From positions 2,790,001-2,854,000 of the forward strand of contig NW_006383032.1 of assembly GCF_000221225.1 (NCBI RefSeq): a stretch of 64,000 nt of DNA, given 5' to 3'. How positions within the stretch are numbered: the first letter of the stretch is position 1; each line of letters starts with the position of its first letter. Origin of the DNA: Thermochaetoides thermophila DSM 1495. Taxonomy: Eukaryota > Ascomycota > Sordariomycetes > Sordariales > Chaetomiaceae. Positions 34,118 through 46,045 of this stretch are shown here, piece by piece. Below the pieces are notes generated by a model. The model saw nothing but the letters and a program-made list of their open reading frames with translations, was not told where the DNA came from and did not search any database. The translations under genes were made by a program, and so were the position numbers.

Positions 34118-34864
34118 GATGGGCAATTACTTGGAGAAAAAGTAAACACAGATCAGCCGTTGGAGGGGCAATGAAAGTTCAGTTAAGGCCAAATAGCGAA
34201 TGGGTTTATAGAAGCGACAGTCAACGGTTAAACTGCAAGGCTGTGTATAAACGTCCAGATATTAGATCTCTTGATTCGCTCTCGATGGACGCCGTTGGCA
34301 ATGACGAGAGCAATGAGTTACAAGCCAGCCTGCTGGCTATCACCCTGGACGCTTGTTGTCGACTCTCTAAGTGAGATGGTAAATGTAACAGAAAGGCAGA
34401 TTTGACGAACGCGATGGCAGCTGGCAGACGCGCTTCCAGCAAGATGGTTACACTTATCGATAAGCCTTACCGTAGTGCTGTAATAGTTTAACAAGATCTG
34501 TAAGTTACGGAATCCTGCCGCTGTCGCTCTTGCGCGGCCTGTTTGTCCCTGCATCTCAGTTCTCACCGCCTAATGAGGGGGTGGGGTCGATCCAGGGGTA
34601 TTGTTATCGAGAGCTGCCCCACTGGATAACGTTAACAAAGTTGAGAAAAGAGGGGTCCTAACGCCGCCTGCTGCCCAATTGTCTCTCGCCCGAAGGACCC
34701 TACTGGACCCTCGTGGACCCGTTACCCCCATTATCTTGCTGAGTTCTGGCCCCTTGTTGTTGACACAATCTCTCCCGACCGCCAGTCCCCCTCAACAGTC
34801 CCCGTCCCCTCTCCGGTTCACCTCACATCCCCTTCCACCAAGCCCAACCTCATAATCCACCAAA
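34118..34864. other. Divergent CDC23/FPPS upstream region
   Basis: About 750 bp. The FPPS side (34640-34860) is C/T-rich. I see no clear sterol-regulatory or cell-cycle motif. Confidence 0.5.
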
Positions 34865-35973
34865 ATGGCCAAGAAGACTACGCTCAAGGAGTTCGAGTCC
34901 GTCTTCCCCAAACTGGAGGAGGTGCTGCTTGAGCACGCCAAGTCCTACAACCTCCCTGGTCAGGCTCTTGAGTGGTACAAGAAGGTGCGTACACCTCGTT
35001 CCTTAGCTTCTCCAGAGACCATTAAGAAGCTAACAGTCCTTTCGTACAGTCCCTCGAAACCAATGCGGTCGGCGGCAAGTGCAACCGCGGCATGTCGGTG
35101 CCCGACTCAGCGTCGCTGCTGTTGGGCCGGCCCCTGACCGAGGAGGAGTACTTCAAGGCGGCGACGCTGGGCTGGATGACGGAGCTATTGCAGGCCTTCT
35201 TCCTGGTGTCCGACGACATCATGGACGGCAGCATCACACGCCGCGGTAAGCCGTGCTGGTACCGTCACGAGGGCGTCGGCATGATCGCCATCAACGACGC
35301 CTTTATGCTAGAGTCGGCCATCTACACCCTGTTGCGCAAATACTTCCGCGACCACCCGTGCTACGTCGATATGATCGAGCTCTTCCACGAGGTCACCTTC
35401 CAAACTGAGATTGGCCAGCTGTGCGACCTGCTCACCGCCCCCGAGGACAAGGTCGACCTGGACAACTTCTCTATGGACAAGTACCGCTTCATCGTCATCT
35501 ACAAGACTGCCTACTACAGCTTCTACCTGCCCGTTGCCCTGGCCCTGTACCTGCTTGACCTGGCCACTCCCGATAACCTCAAGCAGGCCGAGGCCATCCT
35601 GATCCCGTTGGGCGAGTATTTTCAGATCCAGGACGACTACCTCGACAACTTCGGCGACCCGGAGGTCATCGGGAAGATCGGCACCGACATTCAGGACAAC
35701 AAGTGCTCGTGGCTGGTTAACCAGGCACTGGCGATTGTGACGCCCGAGCAGCGTCGTATTCTCGAGGAGAACTACGGCCGCAAGGACAAGCAGAAGGAAG
35801 CCGCCGTCAAGAAGCTGTACGACGAGCTGCAGCTCGAGCAACGCTACAAGGACTACGAGGAGAAGGTGGTCGGCGAGATTCGCTCCCTCATCGACAATAT
35901 CGACGAGAGCCAGGGCCTCAAAAAGGGCGTCTTTGAGGCTTTCCTGGCCAAGATCTACAAGCGCAGCAAGTAA
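34865..35973 (+). CDS. ERG20: Farnesyl diphosphate synthase
   Basis: Condenses DMAPP/GPP with IPP to make FPP for sterols, ubiquinone, dolichol and prenylation. 347 residues from exons 34865-34984 and 35050-35973. Both aspartate-rich motifs are intact: DDIMD at residues 95-99 and DDYLD at 235-239. The bulky aromatic residues before the first motif (LLQAFFLVS) fit a C15-limited product. The basic GKCNRG loop and the C-terminal KIYKRSK are typical of FPPS. The length equals the family norm. The ATG context (CCAAAATGG) is good. Confidence 0.97.
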
Positions 35974-36279
35974 ATGCGTTCTGGGCCCTGAGGAGCTGAC
36001 TTGATTCTGGCTTGGTCATTTCCTCCAAATACCCCTTTTTAATCCAGAGTTTAATAGGTTCACTAAAAGATAATTGGAACAAAACATGGGATGGAGACCC
36101 CAAAGGGTAAATTGTGATTTTAATTAATTGTCGTGAACGCCGTGCACGATGCCATTGTGATGCGAAGACCCCTGTCTATTCCGTCGACAGTGACCCGTTT
36201 ATACCAAACCAAACCCAAACCAATCGCTTTCCAAAGCCTAATCCCAAAACCCAAAAATAATAATAAGAAAAAAACCTGC
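35974..36279. other. Convergent FPPS/RA-PH 3' region
   Basis: 306 bp of 3' UTR sequence with A-rich runs. No gene is seen. Confidence 0.5.
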
Positions 36280-38611
36280 TCAATAGTACGCTCTCCTTTC
36301 CCGTCCAATCCTCCCATCCACGCTCCTCATCCTATACCGAGCCTTGTCGAAATCCCTGTCCGTCCCGCGTCCTCTGTCGATCTGCTCAATCAACGTCTCG
36401 TCTACATTTCTCCCTGGAACGGGCCCCTTAACCGTGTTCCTTCTCATCATCATATTCCCAACCAACCCCCCCACAATCCCTTCATCTGAGTTCCCTGCTG
36501 TAAAAGTATTCATCCTTGCCCGACCCGCAAACCCCTCTTGCTGTTTACTCAGCTCGTACCGTTGAAGTAGCGTCATTTGTTGTTGTGCCCCACCACGACC
36601 GCTCCTGACCGACTCCGGAGAAGGTCTCCGGATCGGCGCTTGCGGCGGGCCGAACCGGTCTGGGTCCGGCCCATAATGGTTCGTAGGTCCCGTAGCCAGG
36701 TCGACAAGCTTCATCCCTTGCGGAGCTTGCACGCCATGGCCCTTGTTCTCCCGGGACCATTGAGGGGGCTCCTTGAATGTGGGCGTGAGATCGATGAGCG
36801 GGGCTTGCGGGAGGGGAGGGACACGATGGTTTTGGTTTGCGATATTGGACTGGGAGTAGGTGGAGCATTGGGAGTTGCTCCTGCGGTGGTGACGGAACCC
36901 GTTGGATGAGGGAGGGTAGTAGCCTTGTTGTTGGGTTGGGAGGGGCGGAGCCTGGTCGTCCCGGGTTCTGCCGCCGCGAATGGAGGGCACTCGGGAGGGG
37001 GCGACCGAGCGAGAGGATGTGCTCGGCCGCCGGGTCAGCGGCGGAGATTGCTGGCCGGACCTGCTAGGATGCCGGCTGAGGGATCCGGTGTTTTGGGTCA
37101 TTGTGCGTTGAAGAGCCGAGTGCTCCACGGCAGACGGGAACCAGGACCCCTCGGGATTGTTGGATGATGTCTCGGGCCTGGCTCGTGTGTTGGATAATAT
37201 GCCCGAATTTAGAAGGGTCGGGCCCTCGCTGAATGGGTTGGGACCGGACGTGACCTCCCACTTCCTGGCTTCCTGCCGTTGAGCTTCCTTTTTCCGCTGC
37301 TCGTAGGCATCACCAAGCAGACCGCTGGATGAAAAGGCGTTGTCGACATTGAAGTCGAGCAACGTACCCGAAATCGGTGGCAACGGAGGAATTGACAAGT
37401 CTTTTGTGGCACCACCCGCGAGGCTGCTACTGCGGGACCTCGAGCGCGACCGATTCGGATGAGGAGCACGACTTGGCGAAGGGGCACGAGACGAATAGCC
37501 GACGGAGTGCGAGCTTGACGGCCGCTGGTCCTCGTCACCAAACAGCTTGAGCTGTCTGTGAGCCAGGTACCAGCTCCGCCAGCGATGAACAAGGCTGCGG
37601 AATTGGCGGGCGATGCTTGGGTCGTCGGTGGAGAAGAGATGCATGTAGTTGTCCGCGTTCATGAAGATCACTTTCTTCTGTAGGCTTTTGATGGCGTAGC
37701 AGTACCTTTTCGGAGGTTTCAGGTATTTTCTCGACTCGGCCTCTGTCGGGAAGTAGAGATCATAGTCCGTCAGATGGCAGAGATTCACGGAGTCCTTGTC
37801 GGTCCGCTTGGCATACGGCTTCTTCGAGGCGAAGATTTGTCCATTATGCGCCAGGCTGACATAGACTTGGCTCCATTTGCCCGGGCGCTGCGAGTGATAC
37901 AGTGGTAGGCAGAAGCCCTGGGGCTCCGGGGTATTGGTTGACACATAGTCAAGTGTCAGCTCTCCTTCTGGATCACCTGCGTCTGGCAATAAGATCAGCA
38001 TGTTCTGCGAATCCTGATCCCAACTCTCCACAACGACGGAAATAGGCTCATAACGTCGGAGCCTGCGCTCAAGACTTGGATTGGCGTACGACTCAAGGAG
38101 GATGCTAGTCTTAAGATCGATGTGATGTCCCTGGCGCAGCATTTCTGCCGCGCAGCCTAACAGAAGGTCCTCGACAGTAGTGTCACGGCTAAAGGGGATG
38201 CTCAGCGAGACACCTCTGCAGCGAACCCGCACCGTCTGTAGTACAGCTGTCAGCAATTACAGACAAGACTTAGAGGATATGGTAGTAAAAACTAACCCTT
38301 CTCTCGTCATTGGCTTGGTTGGTTCCTTGATCCGACTTCATAATGGCCGGGCTGCTTCCGTAGGATACTGAATTGGGAAGTGGGCTGTTCCCAGGCGTAG
38401 GTAATGCACTGTGAGAAGATTGAGTTGAGGTGGGAGATGTGACGTAATGCTGATCACGGTGCTTGGTAAGCTTGTTGTGCCGGTCACCAGAGACGCTCTT
38501 TTTGCGACCCAGGAGCGACGACGCAAATTTCGTGAATATGTTTCTCGGTCGAGGAGAAACAACTGCCGGGCTTCGGCCCGGACTTGTTGGAGGTGTAGCG
38601 GATGAGTACAT
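36280..38611 (-). CDS. Ras-association plus PH domain protein
   Basis: Probable membrane-associated signalling adaptor of 756 residues from this start. Exons 38611-38297 and 38235-36280. An RA-like ubiquitin fold (about 106-190, TVRVRCRGVSLSIPFSRDTT) is followed by a PH domain (about 215-350, KWSQVYVSLAHNGQIFASKK and FMNADNYMHLFSTDD). This tandem is seen in MRL/Grb7-type adaptors and fungal relatives. A long Ser/Pro/Arg-rich tail follows. The start chosen is the first in-frame ATG (MYSSATPPTSPGRSP). The frame stays open upstream to about 38685, and a 46-nt intron there would join it to a Ser/Thr/Pro-rich open stretch up to about 39040 that has no ATG. The true N-terminus may therefore lie in a further 5' exon. 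Confidence 0.8.
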
Positions 38612-41024
38612 GGCTTGAGACTGCGGCGTGGCTGTGAGATCTCTGGGTGTGCTCAAGCCTTCCTCGTGGATGTCTTGGTCGTTTCTAATTAAGATTCCGT
38701 CGGCTTCGCGATTCAGCTGTGCCACCTTGTTAAGCCTGCAGGGGGCCTTCCTCGTGTGCAACCTGTTGCACCTGAGGGTCCTGAGGAATCGTTCTCGAAG
38801 CTTTTGGTGGTAGTGTGAAGGAAGTCCTCGGTAAGCGCTGATCGCACGGCGTTTGAGCTTGAGTTCGTGGTACGTTGAGACTTCTGGAGGAATCTCGGAC
38901 TAAAGTTGAACCAGTGAGTGAAGATGCTGGGCCCGAAGAAGAAGCAGTGAGCTGGCGAGATGGAGTGTCGTGGGAAAACGATGGTAAAATGAGAGCAGGG
39001 TCAGATATTGTAGCCGACGAAGTCGGGCCGGGGAGGCTGGGAAAAGCGGGATGATTAAGCTTTTTATTTAACGAGATAGAGACGCGGGCGTGTTGGGACG
39101 CGGGGTGAAGGCAGACACTATGTCGTTTGCCTGAACTATTTTGTTTTCGATGGACCGTGTTTCTCGTTGCCCAGCAGCCAGCGACGTCAGAGTTAGCTTG
39201 TGATCGTGACTACTGAACCTCTATCGAGCTGCATCCTTTGTACTTTTATCATTGTCGACTGCAGGGTCCCGGGGGGGTCTCTGGGGCGGCTGACAGCTGC
39301 TGACGTTCGGATCGACCGACTGGTGTGCGCGACATGCGACAGGGCAGAACCAGGGTTGGGAAGGCTTCTTGGTGGCGCGCCAACGGTAAGAGGCTCGACT
39401 GGGTCGTCGGGAACGGGATGATGTCGTTAGCGACGAAATTTCAATCCATTGACCTTAACAGCAATAGCTTCAGCTTGACCGAGCTGACGTCCATTCTGCT
39501 GCTGCTTCTGCAATGTCTTGTGCTGCTGCAGGGTAACCTGAACCCGAACCTTAGATTTGGGATCGCCGCAACCACCATGACCGCGGCCATCAGTACCGGC
39601 GGTGCCTGTGCCAGTTCCTGTGCTCCATGTGCTTGTGTCTGCACGGTCTGCACCATCTGCGCGTGTGCCTGGCCCCGAGTCCACGACTGGGCTGCTGCGT
39701 TGCATCCGACCCTGACAACCATGGTTGTCCCCGTTCCCGTCCCCATCCCCGTTACCCACATACGCATTTTTGGCCCACCGCAGCGCCGCGAGCAAAGACT
39801 CGGGAGTCACAGGCGGGCTGAAAGCCAGCCAGCCTGCTCTGCTGCTCCCCCGAACCTCGCCCGGCAGATTGGCATCGCAGGCCCGTGGCGAGCCCGGTAC
39901 AAAGCCCACATGTCTTCTCGTCAACCCTCCTGTGATGGTCTTCTTGTTGCTGCCGCGTACCAGCCGTTATGGACCGCCAACACCTGTCGGTTTGGGAACC
40001 TTGGACCTACCACGGGCTCGGCACAAAATGCGGTGGTGTGGTGGGAGGTCCTGGCGATCTTGGTGGTCTTGGTCCTGCAGCTTGCAGACATCTTTTCCAT
40101 CCCTGCAGCGTCCGTGACAGGGCCCGGGGAGCCCCGCGGCCCTGTCAGTACGCTCCCGTAGATTGAGAGTGGGCCCAGTCCCACGATTTTGGCGTGCCAC
40201 TTTAGCCACTACGGCTCGCTCACTTCTCCTGTCAGTGAGGGAAGGGACGCTATGGTGGGTTTTCCTGGGCCTGCTGGGGCTATTAAACGCTGCAAGGCTG
40301 TTCTTGCCCAGCTTGATCAATCGCCGAGGGTTAGCTTCCAGCGGCAACAGCGCCTCGGTGAACATGTGGGGTCCCTAAATTGCAGGCTTCTTGCAGGGCC
40401 GAGTGCTGTTTGAAATTTATTTAAGGGCAGTAAGCAGAAAAACACTTTCCATGAAGCCTGCTCTCCCAGAGACTCATAGCTGGGAACGCGGCAAAATAAA
40501 CCATATATTATCTACTTATCGTAATGATGTCGCATGCGAGACATCTAGGCGTGCCCGGCACGCGTACCCGTCACATTCATCGCCAGCCTTGAGTGACCTT
40601 GACTGGTTGCCGTTAAATGCTGCGGTAATGCCCCTCCTCCTACCTCTTCGAGGAATGAGCCCCTCAATCCTCGACGTTTTTCCCCGGACCGGCGGATGAT
40701 CGATGATGATCTGCAGCAGCACCAGATCTCACTGCGCCCCGGTCACGGTCGGGGGCTTGAAACAAGCAAGGGTTGTTGCGGAATTCCTCGGGTATTCCTG
40801 AAGCCTGCCTTACCAGGGAGGAACCAGATGTGGCAGGACTGCGCCAGCCCCGAGCTTAAATTTCTCCACGCTGAGAAGCATGCTTTCTCCATCCCACCAC
40901 GTACTTTGCCGCTCTGCAATGCTTGCCAGACCGAGCCAGACATGGAAGGTATTGAATGCTTCTACTTATATTGAATGTAGGCTGTCTATTATCCTCTGAG
41001 CACGACGCAATCCGTCTTCCTTGC
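38612..41024. other. RA-PH upstream region and MAT2B-like 3' side
   Basis: 2.4 kb. The part from 38612 to about 39040 may be coding or 5' UTR of the RA-PH gene. From 39200 to 40980 I find no supportable gene. A 278-codon plus-strand frame at 39325-40161 reads through TGTGCC-like repeats as a cysteine run and has no domain. Confidence 0.5.
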
Positions 41025-42210
41025 CTAATGTCGAAACGCCCCGCATTCCTTCCTCCACCAGCCGACGAAGTCCTGAGTCGACACATCGATGCCAAGCTCC
41101 TGGAGTGCCCGGGTGCTCAAGTGGCAGTCGTATGGTCGTTGCACGGTGGCATTAGGATCGTTCCCCTCCGTATTGGCTTCAATATTATCGATCGGAAGCC
41201 CCATAATCTCAGCGAACAGCTGGCACATCTCATACTTGGTGTACTTGTCCTCGCTCGAAAACTGCAGGATCCGGGGGAGTGATTGCTTGGCTCCCGACTC
41301 GATATACCGGACTGCCACGTCTGTAAAACATTAGTAGTTGTCTCAGCCAACAGTCGAATGAGCAGCAGAAACTCACCGTAGCACACCCTCGCCACGTCTT
41401 CAGTGTTTGTCGGATACCGAACCGCCCAGTGATCCATCTTGACTTTCTTTGCTCCCTCCTTGGCCGAGTTGACAACCACGTCCATCAGGGTGTTGACCGC
41501 GCTTTCTGCATTCCCTCCCTCTTTTGACACTTGTCCATACAGTACCGGCACTCTCAGCACCACGGCGCTCCCCACTTTGCCCGCTGCCTCATACTCTGCC
41601 AGTACGGCCTTCTCCCCGTCGAGCTTGGTCAACCCATACAGGTTGGTCGGGGCAGGTTCGGCATCAGCTTCATAGGGCGCGTCCCCAGGCTTTCCGGGGA
41701 AGACGTAGTCTGTCGAGATGTAAATCAAGAAGACAGAGCGCTGCGCACAAGCACTGGCAAGAGCCCGCGTAGCTTCCACATTGATCTTGCGTGCTGCATC
41801 TGGATCCTTATCAACCTTGTCTGGGAAGCGGTTTGCCGCGCCTAGAGATCAAAGTCAGTACTGATATGCCAGGCTTATCCAGGAACAGGAAGCACAAACA
41901 GTGTACAACGACTAGTGGTCTAACCCCATTCCATCACCCCAACACTCGGTGTTATGGTCAGTAAGGGCCATGACACAGCTGCCATGGGTCAATCGGCTCT
42001 GAATCCAGGGCCGGCCACTCACTTGACTTCATCCAGCGTGTTCTCAACATGCTCTGGGTCTGCAAGGTCAACTTTGAGTATCTCTTTGCCGTCGGCGCGT
42101 GAGAAGCCAGTCCCCTTGACGGACCAGCCGCGACCCGCAAAGGTTTTGACAACTTGACGGCCAAGGAGACCGGTAGCGCCGGTAATAAGGGCTGTCTTTG
42201 TGCCTTCCAT
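41025..42210 (-). CDS. NAD(P)-binding MAT2B/RmlD-like protein
   Basis: Short-chain-type reductase fold of the dTDP-4-dehydrorhamnose reductase family, closest in style to the regulatory beta subunit of methionine adenosyltransferase; 322 residues. Exons: 42210-42023, 41919-41900 (20 nt), 41841-41377 and 41320-41025, total 969 nt. The nucleotide-binding motif TGATGLLGRQV is at the N-terminus. The join over the 20-nt exon restores DEVKPLVVVHCAANRFPD. The YISTDYVFPGK segment and NLYGLTKLDGE (the Y..xK pair) are intact. Whether it binds MAT or acts as a reductase cannot be told from sequence. The 3' end is 2.4 kb from the RA-PH start. Confidence 0.9.
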
Positions 42211-42596
42211 GGTCAATTGTCACTTGGAGTGAGTATGATCGACTCAATGGATAAGCAAACTCCTTTTAAGATGGAGCTTGTTTTGATGGGTCAACTGCGG
42301 GGAGCTTCAACATGCAGTATGCTCCTGGTATTACATATCCGCGGGGCTGCCAAGACCATCCATGTCAATACCCATAACGTCATTGCCCAGATGTTGTAAT
42401 TACATACAGCAAATGCAGGTACCGGTAATTACGAGGGTCCCTAAATGACTCCTTCTCCTTGACCTCATCCCCAGCATATATTTTACATGCAAACGATACA
42501 TGCAAACGGAAGCGTACGTATGAGATATTTCTCATGACTTCAATGTTCTGTTACCTACTGAACAACATGTTCAGTCTGCACACATCTTACTCTCCG
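42211..42596. other. Intergenic: MAT2B-like upstream, PFK-2 3' side
   Basis: 386 bp between two minus-strand genes. Nothing recognisable is seen. Confidence 0.5.
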
Positions 42597-44644
42597 TCAA
42601 TCCTCATCAGTCACCTTGTCCGACACCATGTCCTTTACCGCGGTGTTCACAATCTTCTCGGGAGGATGCTGCACGGGTGCGGCTTGCTCTTCTTCGACAT
42701 TGGCAGCGGCAGACTCGGGGAGGTTAGGCATGGCAGGGACAGGAGTTGCCTGGCCGCTCGGACTAGGCACGGGAATGCGAATGTCCTCGGGAGAGCTAGG
42801 AATCGTCTTAGGATCCAGGCCGGGAATGTGGATGCGCTTGGCCTCATTTTGGTAGGCAGCTGGAATGATCTCGATGATTTCATCGCGAGGGAACTTTAGC
42901 TTGGGGATGTCCATTGTGCTGCAGTGCATCAGATAAGCATAGAGCACGCGAAGCACGCTCTCATGGGCGATGATAAGCAGGTCGTTCTGCTCGCGTTCGA
43001 GCTCGAGAATAATGGGCTCGAGGCGAACGGCCAAATCGTGGTAGGACTTAAGTTGTGTTAGTCAAACATATATGGGGTGGGGAGGGGGGGGAGCGCATGA
43101 TCAAAACCATCTAAGCATACCTCAGCACGGGGATAGCGGTGATGATAGGGATCCCTCTCATGTTTCTCAACTTCCTCAGGATACAAGGCACGAATAGCAC
43201 GCTCAGAAAGCTTCTCGCAGACACCAGGATTGATCTGGCTCATTTGAGAACGCTGCCGAACCTTAAAGCCCATCTCCTTAAGTGGCTCAGCTGTCTGGAC
43301 GGTGCGCAGTCGAGTCGATGTCCACACTGTCAGAGGACGCAGAGGGACATCAGGCCCGCCGTTTGCAATGCTTGCTAGACGCTCCTGCTCACGGTGTCGC
43401 AGCAGCGTCTCAGCCATCTTTCTTGCATAGTGTCTGCCTTCTTCGGACAGGGGAGCATCGGCTTTGTAAGAGTCCTCATCCGTCGTCGTTCCGGCGCGAG
43501 CAAAGAAAGTCCTCCGAGACTTGATGTGGAGATTTGTCAGGTAGAAAACGATGCGGTGTGACAAGTAGTTGAAGCTGACATTGTTGTAGAAGAAGGACTG
43601 ACCAGCGTTAATCATCTTAACGTAGTTCAGCTCCTCCTCATTCATCGTCTCGAAGACGGGGATCTTGGTCTCGATCCGCTTCAGGTACTGCTTTGCTGCC
43701 TCATCAGGATCCATACCGTGAAACTGTGGCGATCAGCATCATAGTCACTCATAATGCAACTTAGGCAGGTAACTGGCTGCCTTACATCAGGAGATGAGAT
43801 CTTGACATTGCGAGCATTCTCCTTAAGAATCTCGGGGTCGTCGACATATGACTCAATGAACAAGGTCTATCCAGTGACGATAATGTTTAGCAGATAATAC
43901 ATTCAGTATTGGGGTTGATCTTCTTACCTGAACATCGTGATTAGCGAATTCTTTAGCCAGAGCGCGACGGCCAGCAGCAGTTGGGTTGACGGCATCATAA
44001 ATGGCGACCTGACCATTCTCATGATTCAGCCAGGCGTAGATGTCCTCTCTGCACTTCTTGAGGATCTTCTGGCGGAGCATTTGAGAAGCCGGGGACGCAT
44101 TGGGATAGAAGTAATCTTCAGGAACCTTACCACCGGGCACCGTAGCACGGCGGTAGTCACCGAGGTGGAAGACTCGCGTCTTCACGCCCAACCTGACTAA
44201 AAGTAAGCATCAAAACATCATAGACGAGAGGGTCTCAATCCTACCATGAGAGATAACGAGCCAGCGAGACGCAGATATGGCTCATGCCATGTTAGTTACA
44301 TCTAGTAAGTGGGAGGAATAAGAAGCTTACGTCTTCCCACGAGCCGGAAGGCCAACCATGATGATGGCAATCCTGCCTGAATGAAACAGGCGACCAGACA
44401 TGGTGCTGTAAAGCTGGGCGGGGGCCATCTGGCCCTGGTCATCAGATACATCATGGATGCCATCGATGAAGGTAGAACTCCGGCGGCGGTAGCGAGGAGA
44501 GTTCGCCGCGATCTCGGCAGTCCTCAACATTGTTAGCGACAAGAAACCCGGAATTGGTTGATTAGAAGAGAGATAAGAAATGAAAAGTGTAACAAGACAG
44601 GATAGGTTTAAGGCATGATGGAACACTTACAGCAAGGTGTCCAT
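42597..44644 (-). CDS. PFK26: 6-phosphofructo-2-kinase, phosphatase domain degenerate
   Basis: Makes fructose 2,6-bisphosphate, the activator of phosphofructokinase. 546 residues in seven exons: 44644-44631, 44522-44331, 44280-44245, 44192-43928, 43866-43786, 43723-43121 and 43046-42597, total 1641 nt. The kinase half is intact: Walker A GLPARGKT (62-69), VSLARYLSWLGVKTRVFHLG and AVNPTAAGRRAL. The phosphatase half is kept in length, but the phospho-acceptor motif that is normally RHGE reads RAGT (272-275), so the histidine is alanine. The later conserved His in IIAHESVLRVLYAYLM is kept. As in yeast Pfk26, which also lacks this histidine, it probably acts only as a kinase. The C-terminal tail is Pro-rich. 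The gene is divergent from TOM40. Confidence 0.95.
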
Positions 44645-46045
44645 GGCGTCTATTGGAGGTTCGCCTTTCTGCAGGTCGTGATGGCAGATGGGGTTGTTCG
44701 TTGCAAAAGAATGCAGGTCAGTTGTACGGCCGATTCAATGTTTTTGTGGGTGTACTACAGTCCGCGGGTCATCGCGGGGACAGTGAGCTTATGAGAGAAG
44801 TATGAAAGCTTTCCCGTGGTTGGCTACGCCTCGTGGCGGAGACCGAGCAAAGCTTGCCTGACGACGAGGGACAATAAAGCTCTTTTGGTCCTAGTAAATC
44901 TCGTTTCAACCAACGCGCACCAATGTCCAGATCTGAGTTGATGGAGGAAGATGGACGGTTCAACTGATGGTAGGTGTTGCCTGGGCTCTAAGGAAACAGG
45001 GATTGGTTTGTGAGCAGAATGGATGATGCGAGGTGAGTTATGTGTTTGTGCGGGATTCCACAAAAATTTTCCAGTGTTTCTGGACGCAAGAACATCAGAA
45101 GACGCTAATGACACCAATTTATTTACCACAGCCTCGCCCAATGCCGCTATCGCCAGTTTCGCGATGATGGATGTTTTTGATAATGCCCAGCTCTCAGCCC
45201 TTAAGCTCCCACTCTCGGCCAAGTCCTGGGGCAAGATGCATGGATCTCGGGTTTGATCGGGCGGGAGAAGATACCCCGCTCTGGGAGTGATGTACATACT
45301 GTATGTCGTCGATATGGTTCCAAGATCTCTGGTCATAAACAATCTCCTCAACCCCCTCCAAAGTCCCAGTAAGATGGCAATCATATACTCGAAAGCCTTG
45401 AAGCTATCACAGTTCAAAGCACTACACGTACTTCTTGTACTGACCGTAGATCTCTGTTTATCCAATTATCTTGCTCTCACCTGGACAGTATGTTGCCTGA
45501 TTACCACACCGTAGGCTTACACCGCGAAGTCAGCAGCTTTTGTCGGTCTTATCTTATCGATGTGTCCGCCGCACTCGGTTGCTGATTTCTCCGATGCCCC
45601 GTCATTGCGAGGGGCTTCTTAGTTCTCACTGTGGGCCTTGTCGTCACCAGCCCGTGCACTTCCCCAGGTCACTGGAGTGCCGGGCTTGGCAAGTCAATCT
45701 CCTCCACCGTTTTGCACGGGTGCACGGGCCTCGGGCGGGCTGATGCAGTCCTGTTGGCCGCGAAATTTTTGGCTGCTTCTTTCATCGACTGCAGGCAACA
45801 GGACGCCAACGAACCGTCCAGCAGATCCAACGTCTCATTCGGCCTCTCATTTATTTTGAGAGCCCCTCCTCCGAGTATACGGCAGGAGGATTTTTTTGCC
45901 ATAGTCCCTAGGAGTCTCTGATTCGTCTCGGCTACCCGCTTGCCCAGAACCGCGATAGTCGAAGTCACAAAGTCGCCTCCAACTTCAACGACAGTTCGAC
46001 CCCTTTCGCGCGATCCCAGCCGCGACAACACCTACTCCTATCACC
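44645..46045. other. Divergent PFK-2/TOM40 upstream region
   Basis: 1.4 kb of upstream sequence. Several frames of 60-210 codons are open, but none has a domain or coding-like codon use. I see no RNA gene. Confidence 0.5.

Noticed and set aside
39325..40161. 278-codon plus-strand frame with a cysteine run
   Set aside because: The run comes from TGTGCC-like low-complexity DNA; no signal peptide, domain or coding-like pattern around it.
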